The position numbers were made by a program, and so were the translations under genes. From assembly GCA_964420125.1 (NCBI GenBank), contig CAYQQQ010000023.1, positions 6,624-70,623 on the forward strand: a DNA stretch of 64,000 nucleotides, written 5' to 3'. Shown here in pieces: positions 51,075-58,330 of this stretch (its first letter is position 1; each line of letters starts with the position of its first letter). Under the pieces are notes generated by a model, which saw only the letters and a list, made by a program, of their open reading frames with translations, had not been told where the DNA came from and ran no database searches. The DNA comes from CAYQQQ01 sp964420125 (lineage in GTDB: Bacteria; Actinomycetota; Acidimicrobiia; Acidimicrobiales; Microtrichaceae).

Positions 51075-52439
51075 ATGACCGAGACCAACCGCTACCTGCT
51101 CCCCGCCGACCAGATGCCCACGAGTTGGTACAACATCATCCCCGACCTGCCCGAGCCGCCCCCGGCGGTGCTGCACCCGGGCACACACGAGCCGATCGGT
51201 CCCGACGACCTGGCCCCGCTGTTCCCGATGGACCTCATCCTCCAGGAGGTGTCCACCGACAGCCACATCCCCATCCCCGAGCCGGTGCTCGACGTCTACT
51301 CGCTCTGGAGGGCGACGCCGCTGCACCGGGCCCACCACCTCGAGCGCGCCCTCGGCACGCCGGCGCGCATCTACTACAAGTACGAGGGCACCAGCCCTGC
51401 CGGCTCCCACAAGCCCAACACCGCCGTGCCGCAGGCCTACTACAACTCGATCGCCGGGGTGAAGAAGCTCACCACCGAGACCGGCGCTGGCCAGTGGGGC
51501 ACTGCCCTGGCCTTCGCCTGCGCCCAGTTCGGCCTCGACTGCGAGGTGTGGCAGGTGCGTGCCAGCTACGACCAGAAGCCCTACCGCCGGGCGATGATGG
51601 AGGTCTTCGGCGCCAGCGTGCACCCGTCGCCCTCCGAGGTCACCGAGTACGGCCGCAAGGTGCTCGCGGACGACCCCGACTCGCCGGGAAGCCTCGGCAT
51701 CGCCATCTCCGAGGCCGTCGAGGTAGCCGCCCAGGACCCGTCGGTCCGCTACGCGCTGGGCTCGGTGCTCAACCACGTGCTTCTGCACCAGACGGTCATC
51801 GGTGAGGAGGCGCTGCTGCAGATGCAGATGGCGGGAGAGACCCCCGACGTGATCGTCGGCTGCACCGGTGGCGGCTCGAACTTCGGCGGTCTGACGTTCC
51901 CCTTCCTGCGCGAGAAGCTCGCCGGCCGCCTGGACGTCACCGTTCGGGCGGTGGAGCCGGCGTCGTGCCCGTCGCTCACCAAGGGCGTCTACACCTACGA
52001 CTTCGGTGACACCGCGGGGATGACCCCGCTGGTGAAGATGCACACGCTCGGCCACGACTTCATCCCCGACCCGATCCACGCCGGCGGTCTCCGCTACCAC
52101 GGGATGAGCCCCCTGATCTCCCACATCTACGAGCTGGGCCTGATCGAAGCGATCTCCAAGCCGCAGAAGGAGTGCTTCGCGGCGGCGGTGCAGTTCGCCC
52201 GCACCGAGGGCATCGTGCCCGCCCCGGAGCCCTCCCACGCCCTGGCTGCCGCCGTCGAGGAGGCGTTGCGCTGCAAGGAGACCGGCGAGGAGAAGGTGAT
52301 CCTCACGGCGCTGTGCGGCCACGGGATGCTCGACATGGCCGCCTACAACGCCTACCTCGCCGGCGAGCTGGTGGACCACGAGTACCCCGCCGAGGCGGTG
52401 CAGGAGGCCCTCACCCGCCTGCCTCAGCTCGACCTCTGA
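51075..52439 (+). CDS. trpB: tryptophan synthase beta chain, TrpB2 type
   Basis: A PLP enzyme that joins indole and serine. 454 residues. The N-terminal region YNIIPDLPEPPPAVLHPGTH and the motif YYKYEGTSPAGSHKPNTAV (Schiff-base Lys113) identify the TrpB2 subgroup, which differs from TrpB1 and often lacks the usual TrpA interface. The phosphate-binding loop CTGGGSNFGG and the ALCGHGMLDM end are present. No trpA is in the window. AGAGGTGG precedes ATG 51075, and a leader of about 35 bases is likely. Confidence 0.9.
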   Translation: MTETNRYLLPADQMPTSWYNIIPDLPEPPPAVLHPGTHEPIGPDDLAPLFPMDLILQEVSTDSHIPIPEPVLDVYSLWRATPLHRAHHLERALGTPARIYYKYEGTSPAGSHKPNTAVPQAYYNSIAGVKKLTTETGAGQWGTALAFACAQFGLDCEVWQVRASYDQKPYRRAMMEVFGASVHPSPSEVTEYGRKVLADDPDSPGSLGIAISEAVEVAAQDPSVRYALGSVLNHVLLHQTVIGEEALLQMQMAGETPDVIVGCTGGGSNFGGLTFPFLREKLAGRLDVTVRAVEPASCPSLTKGVYTYDFGDTAGMTPLVKMHTLGHDFIPDPIHAGGLRYHGMSPLISHIYELGLIEAISKPQKECFAAAVQFARTEGIVPAPEPSHALAAAVEEALRCKETGEEKVILTALCGHGMLDMAAYNAYLAGELVDHEYPAEAVQEALTRLPQLDL

Positions 52440-52460
52440 GCCCCGGTCCCGCTCCCACAC

Positions 52461-52486
52461 CGGCGGTGCCGCCTGCGGCACCGCCG
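52461..52486. terminator. strong hairpin between convergent trpB and CapA genes
   Basis: CGGCGGTGCCGC at 52461-52472 is the perfect reverse complement of GCGGCACCGCCG at 52475-52486. It fills the gap between the two stop codons and would terminate both transcripts. Confidence 0.75.
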
Positions 52487-52487
52487 C

Positions 52488-53687
52488 TCAGGGGGCCAGG
52501 CCGGTGCAGTCGCGCAGCGCCGCCCAGTAGGCGAGCGCCTCGTCGGCCTCGGCGCCCTCCAGCGGCTGCGGTCGGCGGTCCACGATCCTCGCCGGTGCCC
52601 AGCGGTAGCCGTCGACGCGCCGTCCGGTCACGGTGACCTGGAGCACTCCGGTGCGCGCCCCCTCGGGGCTGCCGGCGTAGAAGGCGAAGTTGCCGAGCCC
52701 GTAGTGCACCAGGGCGTCGCCGAGGCGCCCACCGCCCTGGAGGCGGTGGGCGTGCCCACCCACGATCACGTCCGCGCCCGCATCGACCAGCTGCTGGGCC
52801 AGCTCCTGCTGGGACGCCGACGGACAGGTCTGACCCTCGATCCCCCAGTGCAGGAAGACCACCACCGTGTCGGCGGACGCGCGGGCGGCGGCGACCTCGG
52901 CGACCAGGCGGTCGACCCGCTTGGCCGAGGCGAGGCCCGCCTTGGCCTCCCCGGCGGTCCACTGCTCCATGAGCTCGGCGTCGAGCACCTGGGTGGCGGC
53001 GACCACCGCGATCCGCTGGCCCCGCACGTCCGCCACGAAGGGGGCGTAGGCCTCGGTCTCGTCGCGGCCGATGCCGATCACCGGGAACCCGCTGGCCGAC
53101 TCCGCGGCGAGCGTCTCCTCCAGCGACTCCGGACCGAAGTCCATGCCGTGGTTGTTGGCTGCGGACACCACGTCGACCCCCGCGGCTCGGTAGGCCTCGA
53201 GCGCCTCGGGTGGTGCCTGGAAGGTGAACTCCTTGGGCGCGGGGGTGCCCGAGGTGCCGATGGCGGTCTCCATGTTCACCACCGTGAGGTCCGCACCGGA
53301 GAGCACGGGGATGATGGGGCCGAAGACGCTGGCCGGATCGGTCGCCAGGCGATCGGCGATCACCCCTTCGAAGTTGGTGTCCCCGGCGAAGGCCAGCGTG
53401 ACAGTCTCGCCGTTGCCCAGCACCGGGTCCCGCACCGTGGTCGTGGTCGCTTCGGTGGTCGACGCCGTGGCCTCCGGATCGGTCGCCGCCTGTCCGTCGC
53501 TGACGGGCACGACCTCGTCGGTGGAGCTGCCCTGCCGCTGGGCGCCGGGACCGCGCTCGACTCCGAACCAGACAGCTCCGGACGCCACGCCGGCGAGCAC
53601 GACGACCACCGCGACCACGATCGGCCACGCCCGCGCGCGCCGAGGCGCAGGCCGCTGCGGTCGTCTCACCCGTGGGGCCTCCTCCAC
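52488..53687 (-). CDS. CapA family membrane-anchored protein (poly-gamma-glutamate synthesis / metallophosphatase fold)
   Basis: 399 residues. A transmembrane anchor near 23-45 (IVVAVVVVLAGVASGAVWFG) and a Thr/Ser-rich linker lead to a CapA domain outside the membrane. The metal-site motifs are AFAGDTNFEG, VNMETAIG, SAANNHGMDFG, FLHWGIEGQ, GGHAHRLQG and YGLGNFAFYA. Family members take part in capsule or poly-gamma-glutamate export, but many are orphan like this one. Its upstream region is shared with the divergent xylose-isomerase-like gene. Confidence 0.9.
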   Translation of the reverse strand: MEEAPRVRRPQRPAPRRARAWPIVVAVVVVLAGVASGAVWFGVERGPGAQRQGSSTDEVVPVSDGQAATDPEATASTTEATTTTVRDPVLGNGETVTLAFAGDTNFEGVIADRLATDPASVFGPIIPVLSGADLTVVNMETAIGTSGTPAPKEFTFQAPPEALEAYRAAGVDVVSAANNHGMDFGPESLEETLAAESASGFPVIGIGRDETEAYAPFVADVRGQRIAVVAATQVLDAELMEQWTAGEAKAGLASAKRVDRLVAEVAAARASADTVVVFLHWGIEGQTCPSASQQELAQQLVDAGADVIVGGHAHRLQGGGRLGDALVHYGLGNFAFYAGSPEGARTGVLQVTVTGRRVDGYRWAPARIVDRRPQPLEGAEADEALAYWAALRDCTGLAP

Positions 53688-53693
53688 CAGCGG

Positions 53694-53725
53694 CGCTCCT
53701 CGTCCTCGACGCTCCTCGTCCTCGA
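53694..53725. repeat. 16-bp direct tandem duplication
   Basis: CGCTCCTCGTCCTCGA occurs twice in direct succession just upstream of the capA-like start, in the divergent control region. Confidence 0.7.
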
Positions 53726-53833
53726 CGTTCCACTCCGGTCACCCGGCGTGCCGAGGCTACCTCTGCGCGAGCGATCCTCGGGGACATCGGTCGCCCCGAC
53801 CCGGCTGCGGGGAACCCCGGCCGAGGGTGCTGC

Positions 53834-53839
53834 TACCGT
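53834..53839 (+). promoter_or_regulatory. -10 element TACCGT for xylA-xylB
   Basis: TACCGT lies 7 nt before ATG 53847 with no ribosome site, consistent with a leaderless start. Confidence 0.4.
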
Positions 53840-53846
53840 GCCGCCG

Positions 53847-55202
53847 ATGGCCGCCGGCACCGATCACGACGAGGCCTTCTTCCCCGAGGTCACGGGACCG
53901 GTCCCGTTCACGGGCCCGGAGTCGGACGACCCGCTGAGCTTCCGCTGGTACGACGCGGACCGGGTGGTCGCAGGGCGGACGATGGCCGAGCACCTGCGCT
54001 TCGCCCTTGCCTGGTGGCACTCCCTCAACTGGGACGGCACCGACATGTTCGGCGGCGGCACGTTGGACCGGCCCTGGCTCGACCCGCGCTCCGCGTCGGA
54101 CCCGATGGCCGCGGCGCGGACCAAGGCGGCGGCAGGCTTCGAGCTCCTCGAGAAGCTCGGGGTGCCGTTCTTCTGCTTCCACGATCGCGACCTGGTCGCC
54201 GAAGGCGGCAGCTTCCGCGAGTCCTGCGCCCGCCTCGACGAGATCGCAGAGGTGATCGCCGCCCACATGGAGCGCACCGGTGTGCGGCTGCTGTGGGGGA
54301 CGGCCAACCTCTTCTCCCACCCCCGCTACCAGTCCGGCGCCGCCACCAACCCCGACCCGGAGGTGTTCGCCTGGGCTGCGGCCCAGGTGGCTCACTGCCT
54401 GGAGGTGACCCACCGGCTCGGGGGTGCCAACTACGTGCTGTGGGGGGGCCGGGAGGGCTATGAGACCTTGCTCAACACCGACACCCGCCGGGAGCTGGAG
54501 CAGCTCGCCCGGTTCCTGCACCTGGTGGTGGAGCACAAGCACCGGATCGGCTTCGACGGCACGATCCTGATCGAACCGAAGCCCTTCGAGCCGATGAAGC
54601 ACCAGTACGACCGCGACGTCGCCACCGTCGCCGGGTTCCTGGAGCGCCACGACCTGGCCGGGGAGGTCCGTCTCAACATCGAGGCGAACCACGCCACCCT
54701 CGCCGGCCACGACCTGGCACACGAGGTGCGCACCGCCTTCGACCTCGGCCTGTTCGGCAGCATCGATGCCAACCTGGGAGACGACCGACTGGGTTGGGAC
54801 GTCGACCGCTTCCCGTCCTCGGTGGAGCAGACCGTGCCGGCCCTCTACGAGCTGCTCCGCCACGGGGGCTTCACCACCGGGGGGATGAACTTCGACGCCA
54901 AGCTGCGGCGCCCGTCCATCGACCGCACCGACCTCCTCCACGCTCACGTCGGCGCCATGGACACCCTGGCACGAGCCCTGTTGGCGGCGGCGTCGTTGCT
55001 GGAGTCGGGCGAGCTCGAGCAGGTTCTGGCGCAGCGCTACGCCGGCTGGGACGAGGGCGTGGGTGCGGCCATCCTCGCCGGCGAGGAGGACCTGCCCTCG
55101 CTGCACGCCCGGGTGCTGGATGCCCCCGAGCCCCGTCCCCGCTCCGGCCGCCAGGAGGCACTGGAGAACCTGGTGGCCCGTCACGTCGACCGGGCCCGCT
55201 GA
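53847..55202 (+). CDS. xylA: xylose isomerase
   Basis: Converts D-xylose to D-xylulose (and often glucose to fructose). 451 residues, the length of the longer class II enzymes, unlike the roughly 390-residue enzymes of most actinobacteria. Active-site residues seen: His112 and Asp115 in FCFHDRDLVAE, YVLWGGREGYETLLNTD, the metal ligands in LIEPKPFEPMKHQYD and NIEANHATLAGHDLAHE, and GSIDANLGD. Xylulokinase follows 12 bases later, so the pair is a complete xylose entry module. Confidence 0.94.
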   Translation: MAAGTDHDEAFFPEVTGPVPFTGPESDDPLSFRWYDADRVVAGRTMAEHLRFALAWWHSLNWDGTDMFGGGTLDRPWLDPRSASDPMAAARTKAAAGFELLEKLGVPFFCFHDRDLVAEGGSFRESCARLDEIAEVIAAHMERTGVRLLWGTANLFSHPRYQSGAATNPDPEVFAWAAAQVAHCLEVTHRLGGANYVLWGGREGYETLLNTDTRRELEQLARFLHLVVEHKHRIGFDGTILIEPKPFEPMKHQYDRDVATVAGFLERHDLAGEVRLNIEANHATLAGHDLAHEVRTAFDLGLFGSIDANLGDDRLGWDVDRFPSSVEQTVPALYELLRHGGFTTGGMNFDAKLRRPSIDRTDLLHAHVGAMDTLARALLAAASLLESGELEQVLAQRYAGWDEGVGAAILAGEEDLPSLHARVLDAPEPRPRSGRQEALENLVARHVDRAR

Positions 55203-55214
55203 GCGGGATCGCCC

Positions 55215-56606
55215 ATGTCGGCAACGGCGCAGGTGGTCCTGGGGGTCGACTCCTCCACGCAGTCCACCAAGGTCGAGGCCCGGGACCTGCGCACCGGCGA
55301 GCTGGTGGCCGCAGCGCGCGCCCCCCACCCGAGCTGCGCCCCGCCGCGCTCGGAGCAGGACCCGTCCGCGTGGTGGGTCGCGCTGGTGTCGGCGGTCCGG
55401 GGCCTCGAGCTGGCCGGTGGCGGGGCCGAGGTGGTTGCGGTCTCGGTGGCGGCCCAACAGCACGGGCTCGTGGTCACCGACGACGACGGCGACCCGGTGC
55501 GCCCCGCCAAGCTGTGGAACGACACCGAGTCGGCCCCCCAGGCAGAGGCGATGGTGGCGGACCGTGGTCCCGAGGCGTGGGCTCGGGCGGTGGGCTCGGT
55601 GCCGGTGGCGGCGTTCACGCTCACCAAGCTGGCGTGGCTCGCCGAGCAAGAGCCGGGCGTGCTGGCCGGGGCTCGCCGGGTGTTCCTTCCCCATGACTGG
55701 CTCACCTTCCGGCTCTGCGGCGCCCACGTGACCGACCGTGGTGACGCCTCGGGAACCGGGTGGTTCGACCCTGCCGCCGACACGTACCGTCCCGCGCTGC
55801 TCCCCGCTGCGGCGCAGCACCTGGTGCTCCCCCGGGTGCTGGCGCCCGACGAGCCGGCCGGCCTGGTCTCCGAGGTCGCCGCCCGAGAGCTGGGGCTGTC
55901 CCCGGAGGTGCTGGTGGCCGCCGGCACGGGGGACAACATGGCCGCCGCGCTGGGCTTCGGTCTGGAGGTCGGCGACGTGGCGGTGTCGCTGGGCACGTCG
56001 GGCACGGTGTACGCCGTGTCGTCGACTCCGACGGCCGACCCCACCGGTGCGGTCGCAGGGTTCGCCGATGCCACGGGGCGGTTCCTGCCGCTGGTGTGCA
56101 CCCTCAACGCCACGCGGGTCACCGACACGGTCGCCCGGTGGCTCGATGTGGACGCCTCGGGGTTGGCCGAGCTGGCCCTCGCCGCAGATCCGCACCGAGT
56201 CGGCCGCCCCGAGCTGGTCCCCTACTTCGACGGCGAGCGCACGCCGAACCTCCCCGAAGCCACGGGGTCGCTGCTGGGACTCCGCAACGACACCACCCGG
56301 GAGGACCTGGCGCTGGCCGCCCACGACGGGGTGCTGTCGGGGCTGCTGCACGGGCTCGACGCCCTGCGGGGTGCCGGCGTGGCGATCGGCGGGCGGGTGC
56401 ACCTCGTGGGTGGGGGCGCCCGATCACCCGCCTACCGGGCACGCCTGGCGGAGCTGGTCGGGGATCCGATCGCTGTGCCGTCCACCCAGGAGGCGGTCGC
56501 CACCGGCGCGGCGGTGCAGGGAGCGGTCGTCGCCGGCACGGGCGGGTTCGCCGAGGTGGCCGATCGCTGGGGCCTCCGCGACGCCACCCTCGTGACCCCT
56601 CGGTAG
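55215..56606 (+). CDS. xylB: xylulokinase (FGGY family)
   Basis: Phosphorylates D-xylulose to the 5-phosphate for the pentose phosphate pathway. 463 residues with both FGGY actin-like domains. The N-terminal phosphate loop VVLGVDSSTQSTKVEARD, substrate motif LWNDTESAPQ, the conserved DASGTGWFDPAADTYR, GTGDNMAAALGFGL, VSLGTSGTVYAVS and LVGGGARSPAYRARLAEL are present. It is co-transcribed with xylA. The third 72-bp double-hairpin element lies 25 bases after its stop. No xylR or transporter is visible nearby. Confidence 0.93.
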   Translation: MSATAQVVLGVDSSTQSTKVEARDLRTGELVAAARAPHPSCAPPRSEQDPSAWWVALVSAVRGLELAGGGAEVVAVSVAAQQHGLVVTDDDGDPVRPAKLWNDTESAPQAEAMVADRGPEAWARAVGSVPVAAFTLTKLAWLAEQEPGVLAGARRVFLPHDWLTFRLCGAHVTDRGDASGTGWFDPAADTYRPALLPAAAQHLVLPRVLAPDEPAGLVSEVAARELGLSPEVLVAAGTGDNMAAALGFGLEVGDVAVSLGTSGTVYAVSSTPTADPTGAVAGFADATGRFLPLVCTLNATRVTDTVARWLDVDASGLAELALAADPHRVGRPELVPYFDGERTPNLPEATGSLLGLRNDTTREDLALAAHDGVLSGLLHGLDALRGAGVAIGGRVHLVGGGARSPAYRARLAELVGDPIAVPSTQEAVATGAAVQGAVVAGTGGFAEVADRWGLRDATLVTPR

Positions 56607-56631
56607 TCGGCCCGGTTCGTGGTGCTCCTGC

Positions 56632-56703
56632 GCCTCCAGATCGCCTCTGGAGGCGCAGCGGGTCGTCGGTCGCGCTGTCCGCCTCCAGAGCTCATCCGAA
56701 GGC
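56632..56703 (+). repeat. 72-bp double-hairpin element, copy C
   Basis: Hairpin 1 has a perfect 12-bp stem: TGCGCCTCCAGA (56629-56640), loop TCGCC, TCTGGAGGCGCA (56646-56657). After the same 26-base spacer comes hairpin 2: GCCTCCAGA, loop GCTCA, TCCGAAGGC. Overall it has diverged clearly from copies A and B, yet arm, loop and spacer lengths are unchanged. It ends 41 bases before trpC. Confidence 0.75.
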
Positions 56704-56744
56704 TGAGGGTGCCCGGCGCAAGCGCGTCTGGGAACCTGTGGACG

Positions 56745-57545
56745 ATGGGCACCTACCTCGACCGCATCATCGAGCACCACCGGGCGCGCGCCGCGCTCGA
56801 CCGACGGCCGACCGCAGAGCTGGAGGCACAGGTGGAGGGGCTTCCTCCGACCCGCGGGTTCCGCCGGGCGCTCATCGGCGACGACCGCCTGTCGGTGATC
56901 GCCGAGGTCAAGCGACGCTCGCCGTCCAAGGGCGACCTCGCCGCCGGGCTCGACCCTGCGGAGCTGGCCGGCGCCTACGAGTCCGCCGGCGCGGCGTGCC
57001 TGTCGGTGCTCACCGACGAGCAGCACTTCGGCGGGTCCACGGAGGACCTCCGCGCTGCCCGCTCCTCGGTGGGGCTGCCGGTGCTGCGCAAGGACTTCAC
57101 GGTGTGCGCCAACGACGTGGTCGACACCCGGCTCATGGGTGCCGACGCCGTGCTGCTCATCGTCGCCGCCCTCGACGACGACGAGCTGGGCCGGTTCTCC
57201 GAGCTCGCCCTGGCGATCGGTCTCGACGTCCTGGTCGAGGTGCACGACGAGGACGAGCTCCGCCGGGCCCTGGACCACACGAACGGGCAACTCGTCGGCG
57301 TGAACCAGCGCGATCTCGTCACCTTCGAAGTGGACCAGCAGCGGGCCGTGCGGGTGGCGGGCGCCATCCCGAGCAGCGCGGTGAGCGTGGCGGAGTCGGG
57401 GGTGCGAGGGGCGGCCGATGCCCGCACCCTGGCCGCAGCGGGCTACGACGCCGTCCTGGTGGGGGAGCGCCTGGTCACCGCCACCGATCCCAGGGCCGCC
57501 CTGGAGGAGCTGAGGGTGCTCACCCCCGACGTACCGGAGGTCTAA
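56745..57545 (+). CDS. trpC: indole-3-glycerol phosphate synthase
   Basis: Closes the indole ring from CdRP in tryptophan synthesis. 266 residues, TIM barrel. Catalytic residues seen: Glu54 and Lys56 in VIAEVKRRSPSKGDL and Lys116 in VLRKDFTV, with VGVNQRDLVTF and the SVAESGVRGAAD phosphate motif. GVNQRDL replaces the more usual GVNNRNL, a mild variation. Start ATG 56745 lacks an obvious ribosome site. trpF begins 5 bases after the stop. Confidence 0.95.
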   Translation: MGTYLDRIIEHHRARAALDRRPTAELEAQVEGLPPTRGFRRALIGDDRLSVIAEVKRRSPSKGDLAAGLDPAELAGAYESAGAACLSVLTDEQHFGGSTEDLRAARSSVGLPVLRKDFTVCANDVVDTRLMGADAVLLIVAALDDDELGRFSELALAIGLDVLVEVHDEDELRRALDHTNGQLVGVNQRDLVTFEVDQQRAVRVAGAIPSSAVSVAESGVRGAADARTLAAAGYDAVLVGERLVTATDPRAALEELRVLTPDVPEV

Positions 57546-57550
57546 CGTCG

Positions 57551-58321
57551 ATGCAGCGGGCCGTCTCCGGCACGCCCAGACCCCAACCACCCGAGAGCAG
57601 CCACCCCCGAGAGCAGGCGGCCAGCGTGTTCGTCAAGATCTGCGGCATCACCAACGAGGAGGACGCGCTGATGGCCGTCGCCCTCGGTGCCGACGCGGTC
57701 GGCTTCGTGTTCGCCCCGAGCCCACGGCAGGTCACCGTCGGCACGGTGCGGGACATCGTGAAGCGACTCCCGCCCGAGGTGCTGACCGTCGGGGTGTTCC
57801 GCGACCAGCCGCCCGAGTGGGTCAGCCACACCGTGCTCGAGGCCGGACTGACCGGAGCACAGCTCCACGGCCACGAGACCCCCCGCGACGCCGCCGAGGT
57901 CCGTCAGCACGCCAAGGTGCTGATCGTTGCCTTCCCCGCCGGGGATCCCGGCCTCGCCCACCTCGACGACTTCCACGCGGACGCCGTGCTGCTCGACGCC
58001 CACGTCCCCGGTTCGGGCCGCCCCTTCGACTGGTCGCTGGCGGAGTCGATCCCCCTCGGGCGCCGGGTGATCCTGGCGGGGGGCCTCCACGCCCGCAACG
58101 TCGCCGACGGCATCGCCACGGTGCGACCGTGGGGTGTGGACGTGTCCAGCGGCGTCGAGGTGCGCAACGACCCCGCCCGCAAGGACCCTCTGAAGGTCCA
58201 CGCCTTCATCAAAGCGGTCCGTGAGGCCGATCCGACCCCCTTCTCCTTCGACGACGCCCGAGCGGTGCACGACCGCCCGCTCGGCAGGGAGCCCTTCGAC
58301 TGGGCCGAGCAGGGCGACTGA
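57551..58321 (+). CDS. trpF: phosphoribosylanthranilate isomerase
   Basis: Converts PRA to CdRP, the step before TrpC. 256 residues. The signature FVKICGITNEEDA contains the catalytic Cys31; GFVFAPSPRQV, GAQLHGHE and VLLDAHVPGSGRPFDW, with the catalytic Asp, follow, then LAGGLHARNV and GVDVSSGVE. ATG 57551 is chosen because GGAGG within the end of trpC is well placed; GTG 57626 would give the common short MFVKICG start. The C-terminal 30 residues are an extension. The order trpC-trpF is reversed relative to the reaction order. Confidence 0.93.
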   Translation: MQRAVSGTPRPQPPESSHPREQAASVFVKICGITNEEDALMAVALGADAVGFVFAPSPRQVTVGTVRDIVKRLPPEVLTVGVFRDQPPEWVSHTVLEAGLTGAQLHGHETPRDAAEVRQHAKVLIVAFPAGDPGLAHLDDFHADAVLLDAHVPGSGRPFDWSLAESIPLGRRVILAGGLHARNVADGIATVRPWGVDVSSGVEVRNDPARKDPLKVHAFIKAVREADPTPFSFDDARAVHDRPLGREPFDWAEQGD

Positions 58322-58330
58322 GCGGCTCGT

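Noticed and set aside
56607..56744. T-box or peptide-leader attenuator ahead of trpC
   Set aside because: I found neither a T-box consensus nor a short reading frame with Trp codons. The structure present is the dispersed double-hairpin element.
55760..57550. Upstream extension of the trpF frame through xylB and trpC
   Set aside because: The region is covered by two well-supported genes in other frames. TrpF homology begins just after ATG 57551.
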